This document shows positions 50,508-59,796 of a DNA stretch of 64,000 bases, piece by piece. This stretch comes from Streptomyces sp. BV286. GTDB taxonomy: Bacteria; Actinomycetota; Actinomycetes; Streptomycetales; Streptomycetaceae. The translations under genes and the position numbers were made by a program. Numbering within the stretch: the first letter of the stretch is position 1; each line of letters starts with the position of its first letter. Below the pieces are notes generated by a model that made no database searches, was not told the DNA's origin, and saw nothing but the letters and a program-made list of their open reading frames with translations. The DNA lies in NCBI RefSeq assembly GCF_019090165.1, contig NZ_JAHRIB010000045.1, positions 1-64,000 of the forward strand. Reading direction: 5' to 3'.

Positions 50508-52321
50508 CGTTTCCCTCCGGGACGCTCGCGACCCGGCGGCCCTGCGGCCTCACCCTCGCTCCCGGGTTCGTCCGGGGCCGGGCCGCCCCCGAACACCCGG
50601 CGGTACTCGGCCATCGTCCACAGCTCCCCGTGCCGTCCCACCGCCCGCACGCGCCCCCCGTCCAGCCAGGCGACGGTGTCCGCCCGCGCCGCCGTGGACG
50701 CCCGGTGCGCGACGATCAGACGGCTGCACCCAGGTGTGTTCCTGAAGAGCGCCTCGGTGACGTGCTGTTCGGTCACGGTGTCGAGGCTCGACAGCGCGTC
50801 GTCCAGGATCAGCAACCGCCCACCGCGGGCGAACGCCCTTGCCAGACCGAGGCGTTGGACCTCGCCACCGGACAGTGGAGCCTCGGAGCAGGGCGTCGCG
50901 TATCCGCGGGGCAAGCGGCGCACGAAGTCGTCGGCCCGGGCGGTGCGGGCGGCGGCCCGGACCCGGTGCGGCGGGGGAACGGGGTCGCCGAAGCCGATCG
51001 TGGCCCCGACGCTGTCGCCGAGCAGGGCGGGACGCTCGAAGGCGTATCCGATCTGGCGGCGCAGTTCGCGCCGGTCCAGCGCGCGCAGCGGCACGCCGTC
51101 GAGCAGCACGTCACCGCCGTCCGGGTCGGCCAGGCGTCCGGCGAGGGCGGCGAGCAGCGACTTGCCCGCGCCCGAGCGGCCGACGACGGCCAGCGTCCCG
51201 CCGGCCGGGACCACGAGGTCCACGCCGTCCAGGACGGTCCGCCCGCCACGGCGTACCGTGACGTCCCGCAGTTCCAAGCGCCCCCGGCCGGGCGGCAGAT
51301 GGCGGGTGCCGTGCCTCGTCGCCGGGACGTCCAGCACCTCGCCGAGCCGGCGGGCCGAGGCCCGGGCCTCGACCAGGGCGCCGAGCCTGCCGACCAGGAC
51401 ACCGACGCCGGACGCCAGCACCGCGTACCGGGAGGCGGCGAGCAACTCGCCGACACTGATCGCCTGTTGTGCGAGCAGCAGACCCGCGGTGGCCAGCACC
51501 GCGATCTGCAGCAGCGGTGCCACCGCGACGGCCTGTGCGGCGGCGCGCCCCTGGACGCGCCACATCTGGTGGCCCTCGCGGGAGAGTTCGGGGAGCGGCC
51601 GCAGGATCCGCGCCACCTCCTTGTCGGCGGTCCCGGCCGCCGCGACGGTGCGTGCTCCGTCGATCGCCTCCGTGAGCCCGCCCGCGATGCGACCCTGCGC
51701 TTCCTGGTAACGCGCCACGCACTGCGACGAGTTGCGCGTGAACCCTCTGAGGACCGCGACGACGACGGGCGCCCCGCAGAGGAAGACCAGTGCCAGCCGG
51801 AGGTCGATCAGCCAGAGCGCCACGACCGCCCCGAGCGGCGCGGCGAGGGCGGCGAGAACGCCGGCGAGGGTCGCGGGAGCGGCTCCCGCCTGCCCGGCGT
51901 TTCCCACGAGGCGCGCGACGAGCTCGCCGGACCCGAAGCGGCGGCCGGCCCGCGGTCCCGCGTCCAGCACGTGTCCGGTCAGACGGGCCCGCAGCCACGC
52001 GGTGGCCCGGGCGTTCGTGGTCCCGCCGAGCACCGTCTCGCAGGCGTCGAGCACGGCGACCACCAGCATCAGGGCCGTGCAGTACAGCACCCAGCGCGTG
52101 GCCCGGGAAGGGTCGGTCAGCAGGACGTCCAGCGCCCGGCCGAGCGCGGCGGGCAGCAGCAGGTTCGCCGCCGTCGCGGCCAGGGCCATCAGCCCCAGGG
52201 CCACGCAGCGGACACCGCTGTGGCGGGTCGCCGCGCGCAGCAGCGCGTCGCCCGTCGAGGCGGACGCAGGACCAGGACCTGCGGGGTGGGGCGAGGTGGC
52301 GGAGCCAGCGGAAACAGTCAC
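50504..52321 (-). CDS. ramA: RamA-type lanthipeptide ABC exporter subunit
   Basis: A 605-residue half-transporter with six helices in about residues 25-320. The ATPase has Walker A VGRSGAGKSLLAALA, signature LSGGEVQRLGLARAF and Walker B LLILDDALSSLD. The Walker B acidic residue is Asp rather than the usual Glu, which may slow hydrolysis in this half. The GTG at 52321 has GGGAGG seven bases upstream; a distal GTG at 52339 is less likely. It is coupled to ramB by overlap and follows ramS. Confidence 0.88.
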   Translation of the reverse strand: MTVSAGSATSPHPAGPGPASASTGDALLRAATRHSGVRCVALGLMALAATAANLLLPAALGRALDVLLTDPSRATRWVLYCTALMLVVAVLDACETVLGGTTNARATAWLRARLTGHVLDAGPRAGRRFGSGELVARLVGNAGQAGAAPATLAGVLAALAAPLGAVVALWLIDLRLALVFLCGAPVVVAVLRGFTRNSSQCVARYQEAQGRIAGGLTEAIDGARTVAAAGTADKEVARILRPLPELSREGHQMWRVQGRAAAQAVAVAPLLQIAVLATAGLLLAQQAISVGELLAASRYAVLASGVGVLVGRLGALVEARASARRLGEVLDVPATRHGTRHLPPGRGRLELRDVTVRRGGRTVLDGVDLVVPAGGTLAVVGRSGAGKSLLAALAGRLADPDGGDVLLDGVPLRALDRRELRRQIGYAFERPALLGDSVGATIGFGDPVPPPHRVRAAARTARADDFVRRLPRGYATPCSEAPLSGGEVQRLGLARAFARGGRLLILDDALSSLDTVTEQHVTEALFRNTPGCSRLIVAHRASTAARADTVAWLDGGRVRAVGRHGELWTMAEYRRVFGGGPAPDEPGSEGEAAGPPGRERPGGKR

Positions 52322-52359
52322 CGGGCGGCCTCCCGACACGGGGACGGACCCCGGCCGGC

Positions 52360-52380
52360 CCCGCCTCGTGGAGAGGCGGG
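52360..52380 (-). terminator. Attenuator hairpin after ramS
   Basis: CCCGCCTC and GAGGCGGG form a perfect 8-bp stem with a 5-base loop, between ramS and ramA. It probably limits read-through so the peptide is made in excess of the exporter. Confidence 0.6.
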
Positions 52381-52409
52381 AGCCGTCCGGAGCCGTGGAT
52401 ACGGTGCTG

Positions 52410-52526
52410 TCAGAGACAGAGCGTGACGCTCGCGGCGCTGACGCAGGAGAGCAGGCTCAGCGTGCTGGGACCGCCGCCGCCGGTGATGTCGTCGGATTCC
52501 ATCGTCTGCAGGTCGAGAAGGGCCAT
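52410..52526 (-). CDS. ramS: SapB/AmfS-like class III lanthipeptide precursor
   Basis: A 38-residue precursor. The leader (MALLDLQTMESDDITGGGG) has the LFDLQ-like box needed by LanKC enzymes, here LLDLQ at residues 3-7. The core has two tandem SxxSxxxC motifs, STLSLLSC (21-28) and SAASVTLC (30-37), each expected to form a labionin or lanthionine ring. The two-ring layout matches SapB and AmfS. AAAGGA precedes the ATG by about eight bases. The modified product is a surfactant that lets aerial hyphae rise. Confidence 0.95.
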   Translation of the reverse strand: MALLDLQTMESDDITGGGGPSTLSLLSCVSAASVTLCL

Positions 52527-52576
52527 GATTGTTTTCCTTTCCCTGTGTTCCCTTGTGTGGGGACGGGGGGTTACGA

Positions 52577-52594
52577 CTCCGCCGGGCGGCGGAG
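52577..52594 (-). terminator. Hairpin between ramC and ramS
   Basis: CTCCGCC and GGCGGAG form a 7-bp stem in the 75-base gap before ramS. It may separate synthetase and peptide mRNA levels. Confidence 0.45.
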
Positions 52595-52601
52595 CCGGGT
52601 C

Positions 52602-55268
52602 TCAGGGCCGCCGTCGTGGCGGCGGCAGGAACGGCAGTCGAGCGGGGACCTCGCCGTCGAGGGCGGCGCCGAGCGCGAGCAGACACCCTGCCGTTCCGGT
52701 GCCCAGGTCCATCGAGAGACGCATCATCTGGTGGCCGGGAAACGCCAGTTGGCCTTGATAGGGCATCGCGAACCAGCCGAGTCCCGCGACCTGCTCGGCG
52801 ACCCGCTCGGGCGCCGCACCGGTCCGGCTCAGATGGAGGACCATGCCGGCCCTGCCCTGGAACAGCCCGGGCTGCGCGTAGAAGCGTGAGGTGGCGGCGG
52901 TGAGGATCCCCGCCCGGGCCCGCTCGAACTCGCCCTGGTCGTCGTCGGCGTGTCCGAGGTAGTCGTCGATGACCAGGCCGACCCCGGCGCTTCCGTCGCC
53001 GAGATAGGGCAGGGTGCGCCAGCCCTCGTCGACCTCCAGGCTGCCGCCCGGATGCACGACGCAGCACTCCAGGTCCCGGCGCAGCGCCTCGGCGGCCGAC
53101 GCGAGCAGTCCGGGATCACCGGTGGCCTCGTACCGGCGCAGCAGGAACAGTGCGGGTCCGCTCGCGCCGCGCATCAGGCCGGCCCGTCGTTTCTTCGTGT
53201 CGGACGGGGGCTCGGCCAGGCGTTCCTGGAGGATCCGTGTCACCTCCGCGGCTCGTACCTCCAGCTCGGACTCCCCGGTCGTGCGGCCCAGTTCGTCGAG
53301 GACCAGGCCGAGTCCGGCGAGGCCGCCCTGGAGGTCGGACGAGAGTTTGTGCCACTTCTCGTCGAGGACCGTACCGACGAGGTCCAGTGCCCGCTGCCGG
53401 TGCCCGAGCCGGTCGAGGACGTATCCCACGCCGGCGAGACCGTCGTACAGCCCGAGCGGCGTGCCGGCCGGCAGCGGGTCCGTGTGGTCGAGCAGCCAGC
53501 GCTCGCCCTCCTCGTACCGGCCGGCCCCGGTCTCGGACAGCGCGTACAGGACGCCTGCCGCGCCGTACGCGATGCCGAGCCCGCCGCCGTCGGAGAACTG
53601 GGCGATGTCGCCCGGGAAGAGGCGGTCGTCGCGCTCCGGGGTGGCCGAGGCGAGGATCGCCTTGACCATCGAGTCGCGGCTGTACGGCCAGTCGCCGGGC
53701 TCGGCGAGGGCTTCGTACGGCGAGGGAGGCGCGGCGGACGGCGAACCGGCCCTGTGGGACGGTGAGTTGCGGTCGGTCGCTGGTGGGACGGCGCTCGCGG
53801 ACGCCGTCGTGGTACCGGCGGACGCGGGGGTCCGGGTGATCTCGGCGACCGCCTCGTCCAGGAACGACCGCGGTATGTCCGGGAACTGCCCGAGGATGAC
53901 CTCGGCCAGGTGGGCGGCCTTGGCGCGGTCGACCACGAACAGCGTGGTGACCGGCATGAACAGGGCGAGCCGCAGACAGGCCAGCGCGTACCGGTCCACG
54001 TCCGCGCCGGTCCGGTCCGGCGGTGCGAAGAACCCCGGGTGGGCGACGACCTGGCGACCGCCCTCCTCGATCGGCGCCGCCGCCTCGAAGTCGAGGAGGG
54101 ACACCGACCGCTCGTCGGGGGCGACCATGATGTTGAACACGTGGAGGTCGTTGAAGGCGATCCCGCACCCGTGCACCGCCTCCACCGCCTCCTCGACCAT
54201 GCGGTGGACGCGCAGCGCCCAGGCCGTGTAGTCGGCGACGGCGGCCGGGTCCGGATCGGGGGAGAGCAGCGGATGCCGCTCGGCGAAGAACGAGTTGAGC
54301 GGCCGCCCCTCCAGGAAGTCCATGACGAGGAAGCGGTGGTCGCCGAGGGTGAACCAGTCGCGCACCTCGGGCACCACACCGAGGCCGGACACCCGCTCCA
54401 GGGCGTACTTCTCCCGCGCGAGCCGGGTGACGGCGTCCGCCCCGTCGGCGGCGAGGCCCGCGTGCGGCCGCCCTTCCTTCAGGACGACCCGCTGCCCGTT
54501 GCGGGTGTCGACGCCCGAGTACACGCCGCCCCCGTTGGAGAAGTGCAGCGCCTTCTCGATGCGGTACGGCAGGTCGCCGACGGTCGTGGTGTTGCGTGCG
54601 GCGAGCTGGGGTTCCAGGAACGAGGGCAGGGTCACCCATTCCGGCACCTGGAAGGAGGGCGCCCGCCGGTCCGGTACGAGCCGGCCCTCGCCGTCCGTCA
54701 CCGCGGGCACCAGGGTGCCGCGGTCGTCGACGACGAACGAGCGGGCGAAGGCGCCGTAGCGCACGTACAGCGGACCCTCGTTCCAGCGCAGGTCGGTCAG
54801 GACGTACGGGCCGTCGAGGCCCTCCAGCAGCGCGCCCAGCTCCTCCAGCACGACCTGGAGCTGCTCCTCGTCCGCCGGATAGATGGTGACGAACTTTCCG
54901 CTCCCGTCGCGGGCCGCGTACTTCACGTTCCGCAGGTGCAGCAGGTGCGGTCCTGGGACGAACTTGAACGGGACGGCCCTCGGCACGCAGTAGTCCCACA
55001 CGATCCCCGCGATCCGCTCCGCGTTCTCCCGGGTGGCCGAGGCGTGGATCTTCCAGCCCTGCGCCGGCCCGGACCGCGGCCTGCCCTCGGCGTCCACGGG
55101 CGTCAGCGCCAGCCAGTCGCCGATGCGCGCCGCCCGCCATCCCGCGGGGACCGGACGGCGGGCCGTCTCGTAGGAGGGCGCCGCGTCGGCCCCCTCCCCG
55201 GCCAGCCGGTCGGGCGTCTCGTAGAAGTGCCTGTCGGCCAGCGCATAGACCTCGTACCGCTTGTCCAT
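52602..55268 (-). CDS. ramC: RamC/LanKC class III lanthipeptide synthetase
   Basis: An 888-residue trifunctional enzyme that phosphorylates, eliminates and cyclises Ser/Thr/Cys in RamS. Residues about 1-200 are the lyase domain. The kinase has a Gly-rich loop SNGGGVYSG (244-252), ATP-binding Lys264 (VVLKEGRP), catalytic Asp374 (FNDLHVFN) and DFE at 393. From about 520 there is a LanC-like cyclase (GLAGLGLVLDELG; MRGASGPALFLL) without the zinc ligands of class I/II enzymes. It has no transmembrane segment but is membrane-associated in relatives. It is the first gene of the ramCSAB-type operon. Confidence 0.95.
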   Translation of the reverse strand: MDKRYEVYALADRHFYETPDRLAGEGADAAPSYETARRPVPAGWRAARIGDWLALTPVDAEGRPRSGPAQGWKIHASATRENAERIAGIVWDYCVPRAVPFKFVPGPHLLHLRNVKYAARDGSGKFVTIYPADEEQLQVVLEELGALLEGLDGPYVLTDLRWNEGPLYVRYGAFARSFVVDDRGTLVPAVTDGEGRLVPDRRAPSFQVPEWVTLPSFLEPQLAARNTTTVGDLPYRIEKALHFSNGGGVYSGVDTRNGQRVVLKEGRPHAGLAADGADAVTRLAREKYALERVSGLGVVPEVRDWFTLGDHRFLVMDFLEGRPLNSFFAERHPLLSPDPDPAAVADYTAWALRVHRMVEEAVEAVHGCGIAFNDLHVFNIMVAPDERSVSLLDFEAAAPIEEGGRQVVAHPGFFAPPDRTGADVDRYALACLRLALFMPVTTLFVVDRAKAAHLAEVILGQFPDIPRSFLDEAVAEITRTPASAGTTTASASAVPPATDRNSPSHRAGSPSAAPPSPYEALAEPGDWPYSRDSMVKAILASATPERDDRLFPGDIAQFSDGGGLGIAYGAAGVLYALSETGAGRYEEGERWLLDHTDPLPAGTPLGLYDGLAGVGYVLDRLGHRQRALDLVGTVLDEKWHKLSSDLQGGLAGLGLVLDELGRTTGESELEVRAAEVTRILQERLAEPPSDTKKRRAGLMRGASGPALFLLRRYEATGDPGLLASAAEALRRDLECCVVHPGGSLEVDEGWRTLPYLGDGSAGVGLVIDDYLGHADDDQGEFERARAGILTAATSRFYAQPGLFQGRAGMVLHLSRTGAAPERVAEQVAGLGWFAMPYQGQLAFPGHQMMRLSMDLGTGTAGCLLALGAALDGEVPARLPFLPPPRRRP

Positions 55269-55606
55269 CCCAACCCCCTCCGGCTCCTGATTGAGCCTTC
55301 CACCACGCCCGGGGCACGGACAGTCACGCCTGTCACGAGGTCACCGTGCGAAATGCACGGCTTTTCCGGGCGCCCCGGGGCGCCGCCCCTCCGCGCTCGT
55401 TCGGGGGCACCGGCCGGGCGCCGCGCCGGCCCGCCCTACGCAGCGTGACCCCTGTCGGCGGAACGTCCGAGCGGCGCCCGAGAAACCCCGGGACGCCGCC
55501 AACGGGCCCGAAGGCGCGGCCCCGTGGACGCCCCGCCGACGCGCGACCTGGCCTCGGAACGGTCACAGGGGCTGCGCCGGGCTCCTGGAAGCGCTGTAAT
55601 ACGGAC
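55269..55606. other. Divergent ramC/phosphatase intergenic region
   Basis: About 340 bases with no gene. It includes the GTCAC repeats and, at 55597-55602, TAATAC, a -10-like box ending four bases before the phosphatase GTG. Confidence 0.5.
55323..55360. promoter_or_regulatory. GTCAC triple repeat and hairpin upstream of ramC
   Basis: GTCAC occurs at 55323-55327, 55332-55336 and 55340-55344 (spacing 9 and 8), 55-76 bases before the ramC start. These are candidate RamR-binding direct repeats. CCGTGC-GAAAT-GCACGG (55344-55360) is an adjacent perfect 6-bp inverted repeat. Confidence 0.5.
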
Positions 55607-58066
55607 GTGGTCAGTGAGGGCGCGGCGGGACGCAGAACGAGAACGCTGCGTGCCGAACTTGCCCTCAAGTCGCTGCACGCGGACCTCGGCTCACCCGAAC
55701 GGTTGCGGAGCGTGCTCGAACAGGCACTCGTCTTCGGCGGTGCGACGCTCACCCTCGTGTACGCGCCGGGGGACCGCGGTGACCAGCTGTGCCTGATCGA
55801 GTCCGCGGGCGTGCCCCGCGCCCTGTACGGCGTACGCGACAGCTACCCGCTCTCGGGGGGCTCGCCCGCGGCAGACGCCTACCGCCTGGGACGGCCCCTG
55901 TGGCTCAGCCCCGAGGAGCTCGCGGTGGACCCCGGTGCCCGGCACGCGGCGGCGGGGGACGTCTGGCTGGCCGCCCTGCCGCTGCCGCCCGACGCGCGCG
56001 GCGGCGGCTGTCTGGTCGCCGTGAGCGAGGGCCGGGGCGGCTTCGACCCGGAGGACCGCAGGTGCCTGGAGATGCTCGCCGAGGCAGTCTCCTTCCCGCC
56101 CTCGTCCAGCACCGGCGACTTCGAGGAGCTGCCCAGCAGCTCGTTCAGCCTGGCCATGGACTCCGGGCGTGTCGAGGTCGACGACGAGATGCTGGAGCTC
56201 TTCGGACTCACCCGCGACGAGTTCGACGGCAAGGTCGAGACCCTGCTGAGCATGACCGTGCCGGAGGACCTGCCCACGCTGATGTCCGTGGTGGAGGCCG
56301 ACCACGTCTTCGTCGGCGAGCGGGACCTGGAGTTCCGCATCCTCCAGCCCTCCGGCGAGCAGAAGTGGCTCCGGCTGCGCGCCCGGCTGCTGCCCGCCAC
56401 CGACGGACGCCCGTCCCGGCTGGTCGGCACCGTCGCCGACGCCTCCAAGCTGCGCTCCGGCGGCAACGAGGTCGCCCGCGTCCAGCGCCTGGCGGCCGCC
56501 CTCGCCACGGCGGGCACCGTCCGTGACGTCGGCCAGGCCGTCGTCACCGCCCTGCGCCGGCCCCTGAAGGCCGACCGCATCGCCCTCGCCGAGCTGGAGG
56601 GCGACCGGCTCGTCGTCACCGTCCTGGACCCGCCGGAACCGGAGGCCTGGCCCGAGGTGTGGCGCACCGAGTGGCGCTCGGAGTGGCCCGACGCCCCCGT
56701 ACGCACCATGCCGACCCTGGCCGCCGCCCTGCGCGAGGGACGGGCGGCGATCTGGCCCGCCGGGACACCGCTGGAACCCGCACTCGCCGACGTCGGCCCC
56801 GGCGGACTCGCCGTGCTGCCCCTGCCGGCCGGCGGCCGCATGGCCGGTGCCTGCCTCATCGGCTGGGACACCCCCCACGACTTCGGCCCCGACGAGCGCG
56901 CCCTGCTCACCGCCTCGGCGGGCCTGGCGGGCCAGGCCCTGATGCGTGCCCACGCCTTCGACGCCGAGCACGAACTCGTCGGGATGCTGCAGCGCACCCT
57001 TCTGCCCCGCCGGCTGCCGCCCCTGCCGGGCGCGGAGGCCGTGGCCCGGTATCTGCCCACCACGGCGGGCCTGGAGGTCGGCGGCGACTGGTACGACGTG
57101 ATCCCGCTTCCCGACAACCACGTCGCCCTCGTCATCGGCGACGTCCAGGGGCACAACGCCCAGGCCGCCACCATCATGGGCCAGATGCGCACCGCCCTGC
57201 GCGCGTACGCCGTCGAGGGCCACCCCCCGGACGTGGTCGTCTCGCACGCCAACCGGCTGCTCATGGGAATGGAGACCGACCTCTTCGCCACCTGCTGCTA
57301 CGTCGACGTCGATCTGGCGGAAGGTTCCGCCTGGTGTGTGCGCGCCGGACACCTGCCGCCCGTCCTGCGCCACCCGGACGGCACGACCGAGATCGTCGTC
57401 ACCGAGGGCGGGCCGCCGCTCGGCGTCATCACGCAGGCCGACTTCCCCATGAGCCCGCTGCCGCTCCAGCCCGGCACGGTGGTGGCCCTCACCACGGACG
57501 GCCTGGTCGAGTCCGCCGAGCTGGACCTGGAGGACGGCCTGCGCCGGCTGTCCGACCAACTGGCCGCCGCGGACACCGCCCACCTGGGACCGGTGGCGGA
57601 CGCCCTGCTCGCGGGCGCCAACCGCAGCGACGACGTGGCCCTGCTCCTCATGCGCTACGACGGCCTGGACCTGAGGCCCCTGCGCGAGAGCTGGACGGTG
57701 TGGCGCGTACCCGAGGCCGTCCGGCACGCCCGGCGCTTCACCAGGCGCATCCTGCGCGTCTGGGGCGCGGCCGAGGACGCGGACGCCGTCCTGCTGGTCG
57801 TCTCCGAACTGGTCACCAACGCCCTCGTCCACACCGACGGGCAGGTCCGGCTGGACCTGACCCTCATCAACAACCGGCTGCGGGTCGCGGTCGCCGACGT
57901 CTCGCCGCGTACACCCATCAAACCGACCAGTATCGGCTGGGAGGCCACCGGCGGCCGCGGCATCCTCCTCGTCGAGGCACTCTCCGCCACCTGGGGAACG
58001 GTCCCGGTCAGCGGCGGCAAACAGGTGTGGGCCGAGCTCCCCCTGACCGGCCCCGCAGGAGACTGA
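55607..58066 (+). CDS. GAF/PAS/SpoIIE phosphatase with C-terminal ATPase domain
   Basis: An 819-residue soluble regulator. A GAF-like domain (about 20-160) is followed by PAS (about 185-290, ASSFSLAM-type), a second GAF (about 295-460) and PP2C/SpoIIE (about 485-680: LEVGGDWYDVIPLPDNHVAL; DVQGHNAQAATIMGQ; LTTDGLVESAEL). The C-terminal RsbW-like HATPase follows (VVSELVTNALVHTDGQ; GGRGILLVEAL). The GTG at 55607 lies just after a TAATAC box with no ribosome site, so a leaderless mRNA is likely. It is divergent from ramC. Confidence 0.88.
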   Translation: MVSEGAAGRRTRTLRAELALKSLHADLGSPERLRSVLEQALVFGGATLTLVYAPGDRGDQLCLIESAGVPRALYGVRDSYPLSGGSPAADAYRLGRPLWLSPEELAVDPGARHAAAGDVWLAALPLPPDARGGGCLVAVSEGRGGFDPEDRRCLEMLAEAVSFPPSSSTGDFEELPSSSFSLAMDSGRVEVDDEMLELFGLTRDEFDGKVETLLSMTVPEDLPTLMSVVEADHVFVGERDLEFRILQPSGEQKWLRLRARLLPATDGRPSRLVGTVADASKLRSGGNEVARVQRLAAALATAGTVRDVGQAVVTALRRPLKADRIALAELEGDRLVVTVLDPPEPEAWPEVWRTEWRSEWPDAPVRTMPTLAAALREGRAAIWPAGTPLEPALADVGPGGLAVLPLPAGGRMAGACLIGWDTPHDFGPDERALLTASAGLAGQALMRAHAFDAEHELVGMLQRTLLPRRLPPLPGAEAVARYLPTTAGLEVGGDWYDVIPLPDNHVALVIGDVQGHNAQAATIMGQMRTALRAYAVEGHPPDVVVSHANRLLMGMETDLFATCCYVDVDLAEGSAWCVRAGHLPPVLRHPDGTTEIVVTEGGPPLGVITQADFPMSPLPLQPGTVVALTTDGLVESAELDLEDGLRRLSDQLAAADTAHLGPVADALLAGANRSDDVALLLMRYDGLDLRPLRESWTVWRVPEAVRHARRFTRRILRVWGAAEDADAVLLVVSELVTNALVHTDGQVRLDLTLINNRLRVAVADVSPRTPIKPTSIGWEATGGRGILLVEALSATWGTVPVSGGKQVWAELPLTGPAGD

Positions 58067-58071
58067 TCCGT

Positions 58072-58605
58072 ATGCGCCTCCTGCTGATCGCCGACACCCA
58101 CCTCCCCAAGCGGGCCAGGGAACTCCCCGGACCGCTCCTCGCCGAACTCCCGCGAGCCGACGTCGTGATCCACGCCGGTGACTGGGTGGACACCGCGACC
58201 CTCGACCTCCTGGAGAGCCGCTCGCACCGGCTCATCGGCGTGTACGGCAACAACGACGGGCCCGGTCTCAGGGCCCGCCTCCCCGAGATCTCCCACGCCG
58301 AACTCGACGGCCTGCGCCTCGGGGTCGTCCACGAGACCGGCGCCGCCCAGGGCCGTGAACAGCGGTGCGCCGCCCGCTTTCCCGACCTCGACGTGCTGGT
58401 CTTCGGCCACAGCCACATCCCCTGGGACACCACCACCGCCACCGGTCTGCGCCTCCTCAACCCGGGCTCGCCCACCGACCGCCGACGTCAACCGCACTGC
58501 ACCTACATGACCGCGACCGTGCGGGACGGCGGGCTGGGCGACGTCCGGCTGCATAGTCTGCCGCCGCGCGCTCCGCGTGGTCGCTCCGCCGGGCGGCCCG
58601 CGTAA
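58072..58605 (+). CDS. Metallophosphoesterase (YfcE/MJ0936 type)
   Basis: A 177-residue calcineurin-like phosphodiesterase with the metal-binding motifs in order: DTH (LIADTHLPK), GDWVD, GNND and GHSH (FGHSHIPW). It acts on small phosphodiesters in related proteins; the natural substrate is unknown. It begins five bases after the phosphatase stop and is likely co-transcribed. Confidence 0.85.
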   Translation: MRLLLIADTHLPKRARELPGPLLAELPRADVVIHAGDWVDTATLDLLESRSHRLIGVYGNNDGPGLRARLPEISHAELDGLRLGVVHETGAAQGREQRCAARFPDLDVLVFGHSHIPWDTTTATGLRLLNPGSPTDRRRQPHCTYMTATVRDGGLGDVRLHSLPPRAPRGRSAGRPA

Positions 58606-58679
58606 ATTCGGTGGACGGCCGACGGCCGGGCGGATGGGATGAGGGAGTCGAATCCCGGCCCGCCCCCAGGAGTTGAGCC

Positions 58680-59648
58680 TTGTCATCCGGTGCCCCGCAC
58701 GCCCACGACGACGCGTTCGCCGACGACGAGGGGCACGACGGCGTGACCATCGACGCCGGTCTCGTCCGCCGTCTGCTCGCCGCCCAGTTCCCCCGGTGGG
58801 CGGAGTTGCCGATCTCGCCGGTTCCGCGGCCCGGGATGGACAACGCGACGTTCCGGCTGGGCAACGTGCTGTCCGTGCGGTTGCCCCGCTACGCCCGCTG
58901 GGCCGGACAGGTGGAGCGGGAGCAACGCTGGCTGCCGTATCTCGCCCCGCACCTGCCGCTGACGGTCTCCGAGCCGCTCGCGGTGGGGGAGCCCGGCGAG
59001 GGATACCCGTTCCCCTGGTCGGTGTACCGCTGGCTGGAGGGTGAGACGGCGACCACCGGGAGTCTCGCCGATCCGGTGCGGGCGGCCGGTCAACTGGCCG
59101 AGTTCGTCAGGGCTCTGCGGGAGATCGACGCCACGGGCGGGCCCGGCCCGCGGCGGAGCAACGCCTTCCGTGGTGTACCCATGGGCGACGAACGCGACTC
59201 ACTGGCGGCGGACGCCGTGGTCCGGCCCAAGATCGCCAAGCTGCGGGGCATGGCCGACACCGACGCGGTCACGGCCGTGTGGGAGGCGGCGCTCGCGGCA
59301 CCCGCCTGGGACGGGCCGCCGGTCTGGTTCCACGGCGACCTCGCGACCGGGAACCTGCTGTCGGTGGACGGGCAGCTCAGCGCCGTCATCGACTTCGGCA
59401 CGCTGGGTGCCGGGGACCCCGCGGTGGACCTGCTGCCCGCCTGGAAATTCCTGCCCGACGAGGCGCGTCCCGCCTTTCGGGAAGCCCTGGAGGTCGACGA
59501 CGCGGCATGGGCACGTGGCCGCGGCTGGGGGCTCGCCGGGTCGCTGCCCGTGCCCGACGATCCCTTCTTCCAGCAGGACCCGGACCGCGTGACCACGGCC
59601 CTGCGTCACCTCGAAGCGATCATCGCCGACTTCCGCGACGAGACCTGA
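58680..59648 (+). CDS. APH-family small-molecule phosphotransferase
   Basis: A 322-residue kinase-like protein. The catalytic loop is HGDLATGNLL (Asp and Asn conserved) and the metal-binding Asp is in VIDFGTLGAGDPAVDL. The N-lobe starts about residue 25 (GLVRRLLAAQFPRWAELPIS). The start is TTG at 58680 with CAGGAG upstream. Many such proteins phosphorylate amino sugars or other metabolites, so antibiotic resistance is not implied. Confidence 0.83.
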   Translation: MSSGAPHAHDDAFADDEGHDGVTIDAGLVRRLLAAQFPRWAELPISPVPRPGMDNATFRLGNVLSVRLPRYARWAGQVEREQRWLPYLAPHLPLTVSEPLAVGEPGEGYPFPWSVYRWLEGETATTGSLADPVRAAGQLAEFVRALREIDATGGPGPRRSNAFRGVPMGDERDSLAADAVVRPKIAKLRGMADTDAVTAVWEAALAAPAWDGPPVWFHGDLATGNLLSVDGQLSAVIDFGTLGAGDPAVDLLPAWKFLPDEARPAFREALEVDDAAWARGRGWGLAGSLPVPDDPFFQQDPDRVTTALRHLEAIIADFRDET

Positions 59649-59661
59649 CACGGCGCCCCCC

Positions 59662-59796
59662 GAGCCGCAGGACGACCGGCGCGGCCACGGCGTCCGCCAC
59701 CGGCGCTGCCACGATGTCCGCCACCTCCGCGAGCCGCAGGACGACCGGTGCCGCCTCGGTGTCTGCCACCGGCGCCTCGGAGTCCGCCACCTCCGC
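59662..59796. repeat. Tandem duplication of about 69 bp
   Basis: GAGCCGCAGGACGACCGG starts two consecutive copies, 59662-59730 and 59731-59796, each ending GTCCGCCACCTCCGC. The surrounding 59649-60070 has no convincing gene; a minus-strand frame across it reads Ala/Val-rich repeats but lacks a ribosome site. Confidence 0.6.
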
